Positions 7,791 to 17,370 are shown, numbered from the stretch's first letter. The stretch is 64,000 bases of DNA from an uncultured bacterium (GCA_905215385.1 CAJMPY010000001.1:1-64000), one strand, 5' to 3'. Made by a program: numbers and translations. The notes: generated by a model not told the origin, from the letters alone.

Positions 7791-8274
7791 AAAAGTGCGA
7801 GGCCTTGAAGATGAGGCTGCTCTATTGTGACCAAGGCACAGCGACCAGTTGGGCGCTTGCGAGCTAAGCTATGTCAAGCTCGGGAACCTGCTTCCCAAGG
7901 CTGCCAGGCTCAGTTTCGACTGATTCTTCCCGGTCGACCTTGCACTTCCGATGCCGCACGTGTGCTCCGAGCCCTGTGCCGCGATTGGCTTCTCGCCGCC
8001 AAGCGCGCTTCTTCGGGACGATACTCGGCGAAGGGACAGCGCTCCGCGATGCCCTGTAAGGCCTCGCCGACGGCACCGCGGAGCGCTGCTGGGCTCCTAC
8101 GGTATGAAACGTCTCCGAACCTGAACCCATCGAAACATATCACTACCATTCCTTTGACTTGAAAAACGTCTTCCCCAGCGGCCCGAAAGTGGCTGCGGGG
8201 GAAGACGTTCGGCTATCCGCGGGAACGGCCCATCTGTTCAATGTATTCGGCTGAGATTGGAAGTCAACACCTAG
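7791..8274. other. GC-rich structured region without a convincing gene
   Basis: Several overlapping ORFs exist on both strands but none has a family signature or a good start. The stretch 7865-8110 is much more GC-rich than the genes on either side. It holds a GGGAA/TTCCC hairpin near 7883-7899 and a 12-bp perfect inverted repeat (8037-8048 with 8077-8088) around a 28-base loop. A strong terminator-like hairpin lies at 8165-8209. It may be a decayed mobile element or gene remnant, or a structured RNA. I cannot decide. Confidence 0.5.
8161..8209 (-). terminator. terminator for the minus-strand glycosyltransferase module
   Basis: AACGTCTTCCCC at 8165-8176 pairs with GGGGAAGACGTT at 8198-8209. 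On the minus strand the stem runs into TTTTTC. It lies 65 bp beyond the stop of the 8275-9243 gene. Confidence 0.75.
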
Positions 8275-9243
8275 TTAATGCTTGCCAAGAGTTAACCCAT
8301 ATTCATCCTTGAGCCTTTCATTGATCATATCGATGGGATATGTGTTCTTGCCGTCTCCTTGGTCTTGCCAGACCGAATGGCCAGTAAAGCCCTGCCAGCA
8401 ATGGATATAGTACATTGATTTTTCCGAACGCAGCTCGGTCTGTCCTGTCAACGGTGAATTCGGAGCGAGAGGATCATCAAAATCATATCCTCGATGAACA
8501 ATTTCATCAAACCAATACGCTCCAATATCTCCTAGGTCTTCGTATGCGCCGAAATAGATAGAGTCTTCTGCAAGTTCTTTAGCAATCTTCACATTTAGAA
8601 GGCAGCACCATTCGTTGATTCTGCAGGATCTTTTTTCATATTTGAAGCGATGGATATCTTTGAGCGTGTCAGCGCAGTACGTTATCGGCCATCTCGAGTT
8701 ACTGGGAAGCTTGTGATTGGCAATCTCGGCAGGGCAACACCTATTGCTGAGGGGGCACCTCCAGCACTGTCCAAGATCACCAATGATAGCTGTGTTGTTA
8801 GTTATGGAATTAAGATACTTTGCAACAATATCTCCGGTAAATTGAACATCATCGTGAATCAATAGTACGTACTCTTTGTCGGTATTGTCCAACGCATATT
8901 GATACCGCATGTCCTCACGTTTGACTATATTGGGATTTACCCCCCTAAGGCGATAAAGAACATACATAATTCGATTGTGAAACTTGTTGAGTGAATCTGC
9001 TGAAAAATAATGAATGCCACAGTTGTTGGAATTTATATGCAGCTTAATATTGATTGGATTCATTGCTTCGAGGAATGCGGGATCTTGATACTTTTTAATC
9101 GTTTCAAGTCCTGAACAATCATCTTGAATATAGATCGTGTCTATATGTTGGCCGCAATACTTTTTTAAAGTTAGCAGGGTGTAAATTAAACTCTCTGGTT
9201 TTTTATACGATTGAATTGCAACATCAATCTTTTCAACATTCAT
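8275..9243 (-). CDS. glycosyltransferase-like protein, GT2-type fold
   Basis: A 322-aa protein with a GT-A-like N-terminus: KIDVAIQSYKKPESLIYTLL, then IYIQDDCSGLE, and VLLIHDDVQFTGD as the probable DxD metal motif. The middle is cysteine-rich (CWRCPLSNRCCPAE and RRCR-like clusters), which is unusual. ATG 9243 is chosen because AAAGG sits 7 bases upstream; an ATG at 9270 would overlap the flippase gene and lacks a site. It is downstream of and co-directional with the Wzx-like gene (11-bp gap). Very AT-rich. The enzyme class is likely but the sugar is unknown. Confidence 0.72.
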   Translation of the reverse strand: MNVEKIDVAIQSYKKPESLIYTLLTLKKYCGQHIDTIYIQDDCSGLETIKKYQDPAFLEAMNPINIKLHINSNNCGIHYFSADSLNKFHNRIMYVLYRLRGVNPNIVKREDMRYQYALDNTDKEYVLLIHDDVQFTGDIVAKYLNSITNNTAIIGDLGQCWRCPLSNRCCPAEIANHKLPSNSRWPITYCADTLKDIHRFKYEKRSCRINEWCCLLNVKIAKELAEDSIYFGAYEDLGDIGAYWFDEIVHRGYDFDDPLAPNSPLTGQTELRSEKSMYYIHCWQGFTGHSVWQDQGDGKNTYPIDMINERLKDEYGLTLGKH

Positions 9244-9254
9244 ACTGTTGCCTT

Positions 9255-10496
9255 TCATTTTGATGGCCATTGCGATAATCGCGTTTTGATCGAAACTATA
9301 CTAATCATTATTCCGATTGCATATGAAATGGAAATAATGATACTGATGCTATTTGAGTCCTGATTTAGTAATAATCCAGTGGCCAATACGCTGCAACAAA
9401 CCGGAGTAAAACTTGCGGCTATTGTACCTATGGTGTCTTTCATCAATATAAGTACGTCAACCAAAAAATATAGGCAGGCGTTTGTTGTGGCAACGGCTAA
9501 CGCTCCATATAAAAGATTTGAATGAATTGAAATGCTGGGTGAGTATAAAAGCGACAAGGCAAACGACCCGAGAAAAGCGGAAGCAAGACAGCCTGCTATC
9601 AATAGAAGGAGAATAATTGCAATTATTTTATTTAGTAATTGTGAAATCCAGTCTTTATCGTGCACCCGCAATGCATCAGAAATTGGTTTATATAAAGGTG
9701 CATACAAGTAGTTTGCAATTGCTTGAATAACAACGGTGGGAGTTGCTACTGCTGCGTATACGCCAAGAAGTTCATTGCCGTATCTTAAGGCATAGGACTG
9801 CCGCGTTTGACTTACTACTAGCGAAATAAGAAGGCAAGAAATAAATCCAGGGAAACAGGTTCGAGCAATTCGTTTAATTTGGCAGACATTGTAGACGGCA
9901 TGAGCTTGGGTGAATCTATTTGCTATTCTTCTATCATAAAAGATAACAACGAAAAGTGTGGTTAACGTCATTAGGATGATGCTGTTAAGTAGTGTATGAA
10001 ATACAGATAAACCTATGCTGAATGATGCGACGATTAATACTCCACGTGCCATTTGGGATTTTCCCGCAATATCAAGGCGATCATTTCGTTGAAAAATGCC
10101 CTGATACACATCAATAAAAGTTTCAATTATTTTAAATATAATATACATTATTGTTGTAGGGTAATTTGCAATATCTACAGTGAACAATGTGTAAATTAGG
10201 CTGACAAGCAGACCCGCAGCACTGCATATAACTTTAAATCCAACAAAATCAGCCGCAGAATACTCCGTTTCCTTGCAGCCAACTTGCACAGGACGAGTTT
10301 TGAAAAAAACAATAGTGGAAGTGATGTTTCCAACTGCCATAGCTACCGCTAGAGAACCTGAATCAGAATAGCTTGTCGACAGCCTAACAACGAGTACCGT
10401 GGTCAACCATGTGCATACAAGATAGAAAAAAGACCCGATAGAATTCCAGAGCATGTTTTCTTTCAATGAAAGTGGCTGGTTTTTTTCTGCCTCCAT
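9255..10496 (-). CDS. wzx: Wzx-like polysaccharide flippase
   Basis: The 413-aa protein is almost entirely hydrophobic, with about twelve predicted membrane spans and the opening LKENMLWNSIGSFFYLVCTWLTTVLVVRL typical of the oligosaccharide flippase family. Members move lipid-linked repeat units across the membrane. ATG 10496 follows AGGAG with a 6-base spacer. It forms a two-gene minus-strand unit with the glycosyltransferase behind it, divergent from the gene at 10704; the 207-bp AT-rich gap between must hold both promoters. Family call from topology and N-terminal pattern only. Confidence 0.78.
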   Translation of the reverse strand: MEAEKNQPLSLKENMLWNSIGSFFYLVCTWLTTVLVVRLSTSYSDSGSLAVAMAVGNITSTIVFFKTRPVQVGCKETEYSAADFVGFKVICSAAGLLVSLIYTLFTVDIANYPTTIMYIIFKIIETFIDVYQGIFQRNDRLDIAGKSQMARGVLIVASFSIGLSVFHTLLNSIILMTLTTLFVVIFYDRRIANRFTQAHAVYNVCQIKRIARTCFPGFISCLLISLVVSQTRQSYALRYGNELLGVYAAVATPTVVIQAIANYLYAPLYKPISDALRVHDKDWISQLLNKIIAIILLLLIAGCLASAFLGSFALSLLYSPSISIHSNLLYGALAVATTNACLYFLVDVLILMKDTIGTIAASFTPVCCSVLATGLLLNQDSNSISIIISISYAIGIMISIVSIKTRLSQWPSK

Positions 10497-10703
10497 TAAT
10501 TACTCCTAGCAATTAATTTGATTTCGAATCAATCGTTGTATCTAAGTCTTAAAATGGAGTCTAAATATAACTCAGACGCATGTCTTTGGTTGGTTGATTT
10601 ACGAAGTCCTTATGCAGGATGTAAATTCGCGGATATGTGTATCGGTGATGATTTCTTGCACTAAAATATACATGTTCAATTAAGACATCGAGAATGGATT
10701 TGC

Positions 10704-11396
10704 GTGTCCTATAGTCCAAGAACCATTGTTGCCATTCCGGCATATAATGAGGAAGAGTGCATAGAAAACACTATAATTGAGCTTAGACAGGTCGCGCCTA
10801 AGTTCGATTTTGTAGTTATTAATGACGGATCTCATGATCGCACGCTTTCTATCTGCAAGAAAATCGGCTGCAATATTATAGATATGCCTATTAACTGCGG
10901 CTTGACTGTTGGATTTCAGACTGCGGCTCGATATGCCCTCGACCATGGATATGACTATATGATCCAATTTGATGCCGACGGACAACATCGTCCGGAGTAT
11001 TTGGCTGCTCTTGTTGAGAAGGCGGAAAATACTGGTTCCGATATCGTTATCGGTTCTAGGTTTCTGACTGTGCGCAAAGATAAGTCGATGCGCATGGTGG
11101 GCTCACGTATGATTACCGTCTTGATAAAGATGCTGACCGGTCGACGTATCAGCGATCCCACCTCGGGTTTCAGGTTGTTTGGTCGTTCCGTGCTCGATCG
11201 ATATTACTACGACAATACTCTTAATCCCGAGCCAGAATCGATTGCTTTGTTTTTAAAGCAGGGCTATTCGGTCTCCGAAGTCCAGGTAACAATGCGTGAA
11301 CGTCAGGGTGGCGAGAGCTATTTAAACCCAGTTAAGTCGATGCAGTATATGCTTAGGGTTTTCGCTACGTTGCTGATAGTTCAATGGTTTAGGTGA
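10704..11396 (+). CDS. glycosyltransferase family 2, DPM1-like
   Basis: A 230-aa soluble-type GT2 with TIVAIPAYNEEECIENTI, VINDGSHDRT, MIQFDADGQHRPEYL (DxD) and SDPTSGFRLFGR, the pattern of dolichyl- or undecaprenyl-phosphate sugar transferases. It starts at GTG 10704; there is no better in-frame ATG. It overlaps the DUF2304 gene that follows, a pairing common in actinobacterial and firmicute glycan loci, where the small membrane protein probably serves as partner. Likely makes a polyprenyl-phosphate sugar used outside the membrane. Confidence 0.87.
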   Translation: MSYSPRTIVAIPAYNEEECIENTIIELRQVAPKFDFVVINDGSHDRTLSICKKIGCNIIDMPINCGLTVGFQTAARYALDHGYDYMIQFDADGQHRPEYLAALVEKAENTGSDIVIGSRFLTVRKDKSMRMVGSRMITVLIKMLTGRRISDPTSGFRLFGRSVLDRYYYDNTLNPEPESIALFLKQGYSVSEVQVTMRERQGGESYLNPVKSMQYMLRVFATLLIVQWFR

Positions 11397-11401
11397 TTAT
11401 T

Positions 11402-11764
11402 ATGTCATTTACACTGCGTGTTTTACTTATTGTATTTGCCGTCATCGTTTTCTATTTCGTTATTAGGAAACTAAAAAAGGCACAAATGCAGGTCTTAGAC
11501 TCCTTATTTTGGATTATGTTCAGCACAAGCTTTGTTTTGCTTGGCATATTTCCTGAGATAGCTGTACACATTGCCGGTCTTTTAGGGTTTATGTCTGCCT
11601 CGAACTTTGTTTTCCTATATGTGATAGCTGTTCTGGTGGTTCGCGATTTCACTATCTCATTGAGACTAGCTAAGCAGGAAGAGCGATTGAATTCGCTGGT
11701 GCAGGCTGCTGCTTTGAATTGGAACAGCAACGACCTTAAATCATCCAATGACGGTCAATTGTGA
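11402..11764 (+). CDS. DUF2304 membrane protein
   Basis: About 120 aa with three hydrophobic spans: LRVLLIVFAVIVFYFVI, SLFWIMFSTSFVLLGIF and NFVFLYVIAVLVVRDF. A charged helix L-R-L-A-K-Q-E-E-R follows, the layout of DUF2304. It starts within a few bases of the GT2 stop (GTG 11393 or ATG 11402), so the two are coupled. Known DUF2304 genes sit next to DPM1-like transferases. The role is thought to be membrane anchoring or accessory; that part is inference. Confidence 0.8.
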   Translation: MSFTLRVLLIVFAVIVFYFVIRKLKKAQMQVLDSLFWIMFSTSFVLLGIFPEIAVHIAGLLGFMSASNFVFLYVIAVLVVRDFTISLRLAKQEERLNSLVQAAALNWNSNDLKSSNDGQL

Positions 11765-11931
11765 TTATTCGTAGCGGTAATGTCATCTTTTGACATATTA
11801 CGTCGTGCTTCAAATAACTGTTGTGGTTGCCTCGCCTTGTCTTGAACATTGATGACAATGTGAAATAATTAATTGATTTAGCGCAACCAAACGGCGCTTT
11901 TATGTTCAAAAGCTTGAAAGGTTAACTGCCA

Positions 11932-13935
11932 ATGTGGTTTGAATATACAGCGTGCTTCAGCGTCTGCCTTGCTTTTTTGTATTTACCGGGTTTGATCGCG
12001 CTTCTGCCCCTTAGGCTGAATCCAATAACTCTTATGGCGATTTCTCCTCTTCTGGGCGCTGCATGCTACGGTGTGCTTCCTATTGCGTACGGGCTGTGTG
12101 GCATACCCTGTACGACCGTTTCGCTTTTTGGACCTGCGCTGTGCGTGGCATTTTTGCTCAGCTTTGTTAGTGTGATTGCAGCTAGGCGTCAGTCCGATCA
12201 AAGGCAAAGCATTGAAACAGCAGATGTCGCTATTGTTTTTTCCACGCTTGCAGTAAGCGTTCTTTTGGTTATCGTCTTTTTTACCAAGAACCTCGATACT
12301 GCCAACTCGATTTTCCAAGCATTTGACAATGGGCATCATCTAAATAAGATTGCTACATTTATTGCCACTGGAAATTACTCGTCATTTGGCTTCACTGAAT
12401 ACACCGTCTCTCTTGGGTCTGTAGTGTCTCCTTACTTGGGAACAGAGGGGTTCTATCCTTCGGCTTGGCATGGCCTTGTCGCTATGTGCTGTTCTGCCGT
12501 GGGCGCAAATGTCGCCGTCGGCATTAATGCCGTCAACACCGCTCTAGTTGCCGTTGTGTTCCCGCTGGGGATGACGTATTTCATTTCTTGCATTTTCAAA
12601 TCTCGTCGTTTAACGCTTGTAGCGTCAGTGCTCGTTTTGGCAGTCAGTTCTTCTGTTTGGGATTTCGTTTCGTTTGGACCGTTATACCCAATGCTGTACG
12701 CCTATGCGCTCGCTCCCTCTTGCATGGGTCTATTTGTCTCATGCTTTGATTATGAGGGCCTTTTTGGACTCATGGGCAAAATTGGCGCCATTGTTTTAGC
12801 GGGGATTGCAATTGGGCTTGCACAACCCTCAGGCATTTTTTTCATGGCAATTGCTCTTGCACCCTATCTGGTAAGTCGAATTTACTTTATAGCTAAGGAT
12901 AAAGTTGGCGATCGCGTTGCCCTATATATTGCAAGTGGAGCTGCCGTCGTTGTCTTTTTTCTTTGGTTTGTCTGCTTTCGTTTGCCTGCGCTTCAGTCTA
13001 CCGTTTCGTTTAACTGGCCAAAAACCGAGTCGCTGTTCCAGGCGGCTATAGATATAGCTTTCCTTTCGACCACGGACCATACGATTCAAATTGGCGTGGC
13101 ATTGCTTGTTGCCGTTGGTCTAACAAAGCTTTGGAATTCCAGGGTAAACAGGTGGCTGGTATTTTCCTACGGTCTGGTGTGTCTTGGGTATTTTCTTTCG
13201 GTCTCTACTGAGGGTTTCCTAAAACACCTGTTCGGTGGTTTTTGGTACACAGATCCGCACAGACTTGGTGCAAATCTTGCCATTATGGCAACCGTTATAG
13301 CTTGTTTTGGTATCAAATGTATATATCAGAAACTTGTCCCGTTTATTGTTAAACATTGGTCGACTGAGGTTGCCAAGCGTTATACTCTATCTATTTTGTG
13401 TGTGTATGTTGCTATAATCTATCTTCCCAGTTTCGAGCTAAAAGGACTGCTTACCTGCAATACAAGTTTTGGTAACTATGCAAATACCGTAAGTCAAGAA
13501 AACCGCATTGACAATTCTCATGTTCTTACGAATGAAGAGCTAGTCTTTTCCCGTAAGGCACTGTCTATATTACCTACTTCCGCTGGTGTGATTAATGAGC
13601 CAAACGACGGTAGTGCATTTTTGTCTTCGCTTACAGGAATGAATGTGTACTATCGCAGGTTCAGCCTTCCTTCTTCTGATGCTGAAACTAAAGAGAGCCA
13701 GCTCATTAGGAACCATCTTTCCGAAATCAGTTACAACTGTGATGTTCGTAGCGCCTGCGATAAACTTGGTCTTAAGTACGTTTTGATTCTGGATTTAAAT
13801 GAGCAAGATAATCCACATCATTTCTGGTCGTATTTTCCCGATCAATGGGAAGGTATAGAGACCATTGATGATGAAACGCCCGGATTTAAGACAGTATTGT
13901 CTGAAGGCAGCATGCGATTATATGAGATTGAGTAG
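11932..13935 (+). CDS. large polytopic membrane protein, DUF6541-like
   Basis: A 667-aa protein with about twelve to fourteen hydrophobic spans over residues 1-500, then a soluble C-terminal portion of about 150 residues. It resembles the DUF6541 group of actinobacterial glycan-locus membrane proteins, some of which look like GT-C type transferases using polyprenyl-phosphate sugars. The DPM1-like gene and DUF2304 just upstream fit a donor-supply plus extracellular-transfer pair. It starts at ATG 11932 behind GAAAGG. A polymerase (Wzy-like) role is an alternative. No catalytic residue can be named. Confidence 0.65.
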   Translation: MWFEYTACFSVCLAFLYLPGLIALLPLRLNPITLMAISPLLGAACYGVLPIAYGLCGIPCTTVSLFGPALCVAFLLSFVSVIAARRQSDQRQSIETADVAIVFSTLAVSVLLVIVFFTKNLDTANSIFQAFDNGHHLNKIATFIATGNYSSFGFTEYTVSLGSVVSPYLGTEGFYPSAWHGLVAMCCSAVGANVAVGINAVNTALVAVVFPLGMTYFISCIFKSRRLTLVASVLVLAVSSSVWDFVSFGPLYPMLYAYALAPSCMGLFVSCFDYEGLFGLMGKIGAIVLAGIAIGLAQPSGIFFMAIALAPYLVSRIYFIAKDKVGDRVALYIASGAAVVVFFLWFVCFRLPALQSTVSFNWPKTESLFQAAIDIAFLSTTDHTIQIGVALLVAVGLTKLWNSRVNRWLVFSYGLVCLGYFLSVSTEGFLKHLFGGFWYTDPHRLGANLAIMATVIACFGIKCIYQKLVPFIVKHWSTEVAKRYTLSILCVYVAIIYLPSFELKGLLTCNTSFGNYANTVSQENRIDNSHVLTNEELVFSRKALSILPTSAGVINEPNDGSAFLSSLTGMNVYYRRFSLPSSDAETKESQLIRNHLSEISYNCDVRSACDKLGLKYVLILDLNEQDNPHHFWSYFPDQWEGIETIDDETPGFKTVLSEGSMRLYEIE

Positions 13936-13958
13936 ATTCTTTATGTTTCGCGTATACT
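13928..13958 (+). promoter_or_regulatory. possible promoter for the 14018 glycosyltransferase
   Basis: TTGAGT (13928-13933) and TATACT (13953-13958) with a 19-bp spacer, straddling the stop of the upstream gene. The spacer is long, so the call is tentative. Confidence 0.4.
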
Positions 13959-14017
13959 AGCCAATTGAAATTTATCAACCTCTCGCTTCTTTGTTTGTCA
14001 ATCATGAAAGGCCAATT

Positions 14018-15157
14018 TTGAGTTCTCTTACTCCCTTAATTTCGGTGTTGGTTCCCATTTGTAACGTCGAGAAATATCTCGATGAGTGTCTTGGTTCGCT
14101 GCAGAATCAGACTCTCAAGGATATTGAAATCATTTGCATTAATGACGGCTCTACAGATTCTTCGCTAGACATCATTAATAAATTCGCTTCTGAAGACCCC
14201 CGTTTCGTTGTTATCGATAAGCCAAATTCTGGCTACGGTGACTCTATGAATCGCGGTTTGGAGATTGCAAAGGGCAAGTACATCTCCATCCTCGAGTCCG
14301 ATGATTTTCTTGATGCTGATGCCCTTAAATATATGTTGACCGAAGCCGAATCTCGTCAGCTAGAGGTCTTTAAATGTAATTTCTGGCTTTATTGGTCCAA
14401 GCCCGACGTTTCCCGTGGGTATCGTACGGATCTCCTATTCAAGCTTGCTACTCCTGAGATGATTGCCTTGGGTGCACATCGTCCGTTGGATTATCCTGAT
14501 ATTTTTTGGGCTAAAGCTTCTATTTGGTCCGCGTTGTATCTCAAGTCATTCCTTGATGAAAATGAAATTCGTTTTAATCCCACCCCTGGCGCTTCTTATC
14601 AGGATTTAGGTTTTACCTTCAAAGTTTTTTCGTGCGCGCATCGCGTTGCCTATTCAGGACGTGCGTTTCTACACTATCGCCAAGATAATGAAAAGTCTTC
14701 TGTTAACTCTCCGGGTAAGGTTTATTGCGTTTGCGACGAGCATGATGAGATCTCTCGGTTTATTGATGAGAAGCGTCCCGATTTAAAGGCGGCGCTTGGG
14801 CCCGTACGAGCACACACAAAGTTCCTCAATTACCGCTGGAATTATGATCGTCTTGGCGATGAGCTTAAGCCTGAGTTCCTTGAGCGTTTTTCAACTGAAA
14901 TGCGTCAGGAAATCGAATCGGGTTATATTGATCGACGTTATTTTGATCGATCCATTTATTGTGATCCCGCCGGCGAGGGCTTTCTATACTTTGAACCGTG
15001 GGAGATTGACGAGATTGATTGGATTGCCAACGATCCCTCTTACTACGCTGCACATCGTGCCTGCGAGCATAGCTCGGGCAAACTGGAGACACTCAAGACA
15101 TATTGGAATGCTGGTGGCTTAAGCTATGTCTATCGTGCGCTCCGCGGAAAGCACTAA
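14018..15157 (+). CDS. glycosyltransferase family 2
   Basis: GT2 signature LISVLVPICNVEKYLDECLG, then INDGSTDSS, KPNSGYGDSMNRG and SILESDDFLD (DxD region). It has a long C-terminal part of about 250 residues, typical of the family that decorates teichoic-acid-like or capsule chains (379 aa in all). TTG 14018 is preferred because GAAAGG ends six bases before it; TTG 13991 is in frame but has no site. Followed at once by a strong bidirectional terminator. Sugar specificity unknown. Confidence 0.87.
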   Translation: MSSLTPLISVLVPICNVEKYLDECLGSLQNQTLKDIEIICINDGSTDSSLDIINKFASEDPRFVVIDKPNSGYGDSMNRGLEIAKGKYISILESDDFLDADALKYMLTEAESRQLEVFKCNFWLYWSKPDVSRGYRTDLLFKLATPEMIALGAHRPLDYPDIFWAKASIWSALYLKSFLDENEIRFNPTPGASYQDLGFTFKVFSCAHRVAYSGRAFLHYRQDNEKSSVNSPGKVYCVCDEHDEISRFIDEKRPDLKAALGPVRAHTKFLNYRWNYDRLGDELKPEFLERFSTEMRQEIESGYIDRRYFDRSIYCDPAGEGFLYFEPWEIDEIDWIANDPSYYAAHRACEHSSGKLETLKTYWNAGGLSYVYRALRGKH

Positions 15158-15195
15158 CTGCGTTCCTTTGCCTACTTCTATAGTTAATAAAGCTA

Positions 15196-15236
15196 TTAAA
15201 GGTTCCATGATGGTGCAATCATCATGGAACCTTTAA
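15196..15236. terminator. bidirectional intrinsic terminator
   Basis: A 17-bp perfect stem (15196-15212 with 15220-15236) around a 7-base loop, starting TTAAAGGTTCC and ending GGAACCTTTAA. It separates the convergent glycosyltransferase and acyltransferase genes. Confidence 0.9.
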
Positions 15237-15239
15237 ATA

Positions 15240-16328
15240 TCAATTGTTTGAAATAAAAGTCGCGCAGGATCGAAGCTTTTTCTGGATTGGCTCAATGATG
15301 AGTGGGTCCACGACCGACGCTACCGCTAATGCCAATCCGTAGGCCACGGCTGTTGCTAAAATCCAAGTCGCTAGCCTAAGAGGCCATGCGAGTGCCGCAT
15401 ACCCACCGTTTAATGCTCCAGCATAGATAACATTAGTTGCGAATTCTATCGTTGCGTATTGTAGGAGATAGATCGAATATGACCTTTTTGCGGCCCATTC
15501 AATAGTTTTCGAAAGCGATTGTGATTGTAGTTTGATTTCATCAAATGCAACGAATATAGCCACGGTCACAATCATCCAGTTGAAACTTGGGTCAGATCGT
15601 TCAAGTCCAAAATATGCGCTCATAATATCGACGATAAAGAATAAGATGCCTGCTGTTTTAATAAGCCGAGCTTCGTGCTTATTCAATAACGGGCTAATGC
15701 GCTTGACGAAATACCCCATGCAAAAGAATGTGAAATACGTTCCTCCGATCAGCGATCGAGGGATTATGTTCTGAAGCATACTAACCGCGGCAGCAAGGGT
15801 GACATGCAGGGAGTTGGTGAGTAAGGAGTTTGCAGCAGAAGAAAGTCCACCCCATGCATAGATTCCCAAAGTTACGAACAGGACAATTTTGCAGGTGCGG
15901 TCATCAAGAGCGTCAAACATTTTGGACAGTACCGGTGCTACCAAAATGCATGGAATGAGTGCTGGGACAAACCACCAGCCACCTTGAACAAGGCTGCTGG
16001 TATATCGGATGTAGTTGGTATCCTGAAGTGAGCCAGTCGCCGCTTTGTAGGTGTATAAAAGCGCAGCATAGACAAAGATGGGCAGAAGCAGCGATAGAGC
16101 CTTGCCGAAGAGGTACTCCTTGTAGCTTTTCTTTAGAGGCTTCAACGCGAAATAGCCCGACAGACAGAAGAAAATCGGGTCACAGATAATTGCGGCCGTA
16201 CTTGCTATTGCGCTAGCGTTGATGTTTCGAAAACTGCCCAGTTGCGGTGCAATGTGAACAACAACAACTAGAAACATCGAGAGGGCTCTTAGAAGATCCC
16301 AGTTTGTAAGGCGCTTTTTCGTGTTCAT
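15240..16328 (-). CDS. membrane O-acyltransferase (acyltransferase 3 family)
   Basis: A 362-aa polytopic protein beginning with NWDLLRALSMFLVVVVHIAPQ, whose R-x6-7-H pattern in the first span is the hallmark of acyltransferase 3 enzymes. About ten spans follow, with SGYFALKPL near residue 57. These proteins transfer acetyl or similar groups to sugars during glycan assembly. ATG 16328 lies 6 bp after the glycosyltransferase upstream, forming a minus-strand pair. It probably acetylates the polymer made by this locus. Confidence 0.85.
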   Translation of the reverse strand: MNTKKRLTNWDLLRALSMFLVVVVHIAPQLGSFRNINASAIASTAAIICDPIFFCLSGYFALKPLKKSYKEYLFGKALSLLLPIFVYAALLYTYKAATGSLQDTNYIRYTSSLVQGGWWFVPALIPCILVAPVLSKMFDALDDRTCKIVLFVTLGIYAWGGLSSAANSLLTNSLHVTLAAAVSMLQNIIPRSLIGGTYFTFFCMGYFVKRISPLLNKHEARLIKTAGILFFIVDIMSAYFGLERSDPSFNWMIVTVAIFVAFDEIKLQSQSLSKTIEWAAKRSYSIYLLQYATIEFATNVIYAGALNGGYAALAWPLRLATWILATAVAYGLALAVASVVDPLIIEPIQKKLRSCATFISNN

Positions 16329-16334
16329 TGAAGT

Positions 16335-17288
16335 CTACTCACCTTTTGAATTACATGTTTTGTATACCTGCAGCTCCCACTGTTTCTTCTCGACCTTGGC
16401 GACCGAGTCGAGGATGAGGCCCGTAGCCAGGCTGAGGCCGCACAGGAACATGAACGATGCTGCGAGCATGGCGGTTGGGAAGCGGGGCACCAATCCGGTG
16501 CGGAGGTACTCAATAATAATCGGAATGCCGAGCGCGAGCCCTATGGCGGCGAAGAGCAGCGCGATGAGGCTGAAGAACTTGAGCGGGCGGTAGTCCTTGA
16601 AGAGCGTGCCGATCATGGCGATGACCTTGATGCCGTCGCCGACCGTGTCGAGCTTAGACTCCGATCCCGCGGGGCGGTCCCTGTACTCTACCGGGATGTC
16701 CTTGATGCGCCAGCGGTGGTCGACGGCGTGGATGGAGAGCTCGGTCTCGATCTGGAAGCCCTCGCTCAGAACGGGGAACGTCTTGACGAACGGCTGGCTC
16801 ATGGCGCGGTAGCCCGTCATGACGTCCTCAAAGCTGTAGCCGTAGATCCACTTGATCATGGAGCGGACCAGGTCGTTGCCGAATCCGTGGAAGGCGCGCT
16901 TGTTCTCCTCGGCGTAGGTGCCGTTGGACAGGCGATCGCCCACGGTCATGTCCGCCTCGCCCGCGATGATAGGGTCGCAGAGCGCGCGGGCCGATTCGGC
17001 GGGGTAGGTGTCGTCGCCGTCGACCATGAGGTAGCAGGCAGCGTCGATGTCGCGGAACATCTGGCGGCAGACGTTGCCCTTGCCCTGGCGCGGCTCGAGG
17101 CGCACGGTGGCGCCATGCTCGCGCGCGATTCGGGACGTGCCGTCGGTCGAGTTGTTGTCGTAGACGTAGACCGTGGCTCCGGGGAGTTCGCGGTGGAAAT
17201 CGTCTATGACTTTACCGATGGTGACGGCCTCGTTATAGCAGGGAATGATAACCGCTGTGTTTGTATAGTCCAAGATGAATGCCCCCAT
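16335..17288 (-). CDS. membrane-anchored glycosyltransferase family 2
   Basis: N-terminal GT2 domain (AVIIPCYNEAVTIGKVI, VYDNNSTDGT, LMVDGDDTYPAE, VMTGYRAMS) followed by two C-terminal membrane spans near residues 235-260 and 275-300. This resembles polyprenyl-phosphate hexose transferases. It is GC-rich like the rml and glf genes and unlike its acyltransferase partner. ATG 17288 has no clear ribosome-binding site; TTG 17273 with GGGGG upstream is a credible alternative start. A TATACT box on the minus strand at 17312-17307 could drive this gene and the acyltransferase behind it. Confidence 0.86.
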   Translation of the reverse strand: MGAFILDYTNTAVIIPCYNEAVTIGKVIDDFHRELPGATVYVYDNNSTDGTSRIAREHGATVRLEPRQGKGNVCRQMFRDIDAACYLMVDGDDTYPAESARALCDPIIAGEADMTVGDRLSNGTYAEENKRAFHGFGNDLVRSMIKWIYGYSFEDVMTGYRAMSQPFVKTFPVLSEGFQIETELSIHAVDHRWRIKDIPVEYRDRPAGSESKLDTVGDGIKVIAMIGTLFKDYRPLKFFSLIALLFAAIGLALGIPIIIEYLRTGLVPRFPTAMLAASFMFLCGLSLATGLILDSVAKVEKKQWELQVYKTCNSKGE

Positions 17289-17370
17289 AACTTATTACGG
17301 GTTGTTAGTATACCTGCCGTCAGATGCCTGTATTTGATATGGGGTACTTTTCCAGATTTGCATCGCTGGG

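Noticed and set aside
7827..8162. 111-aa plus-strand ORF and overlapping minus-strand ORFs in the 7.8-8.2 kb island
   Set aside because: No ribosome-binding site, no family motif and strong secondary structure instead; treated as non-coding or decayed.
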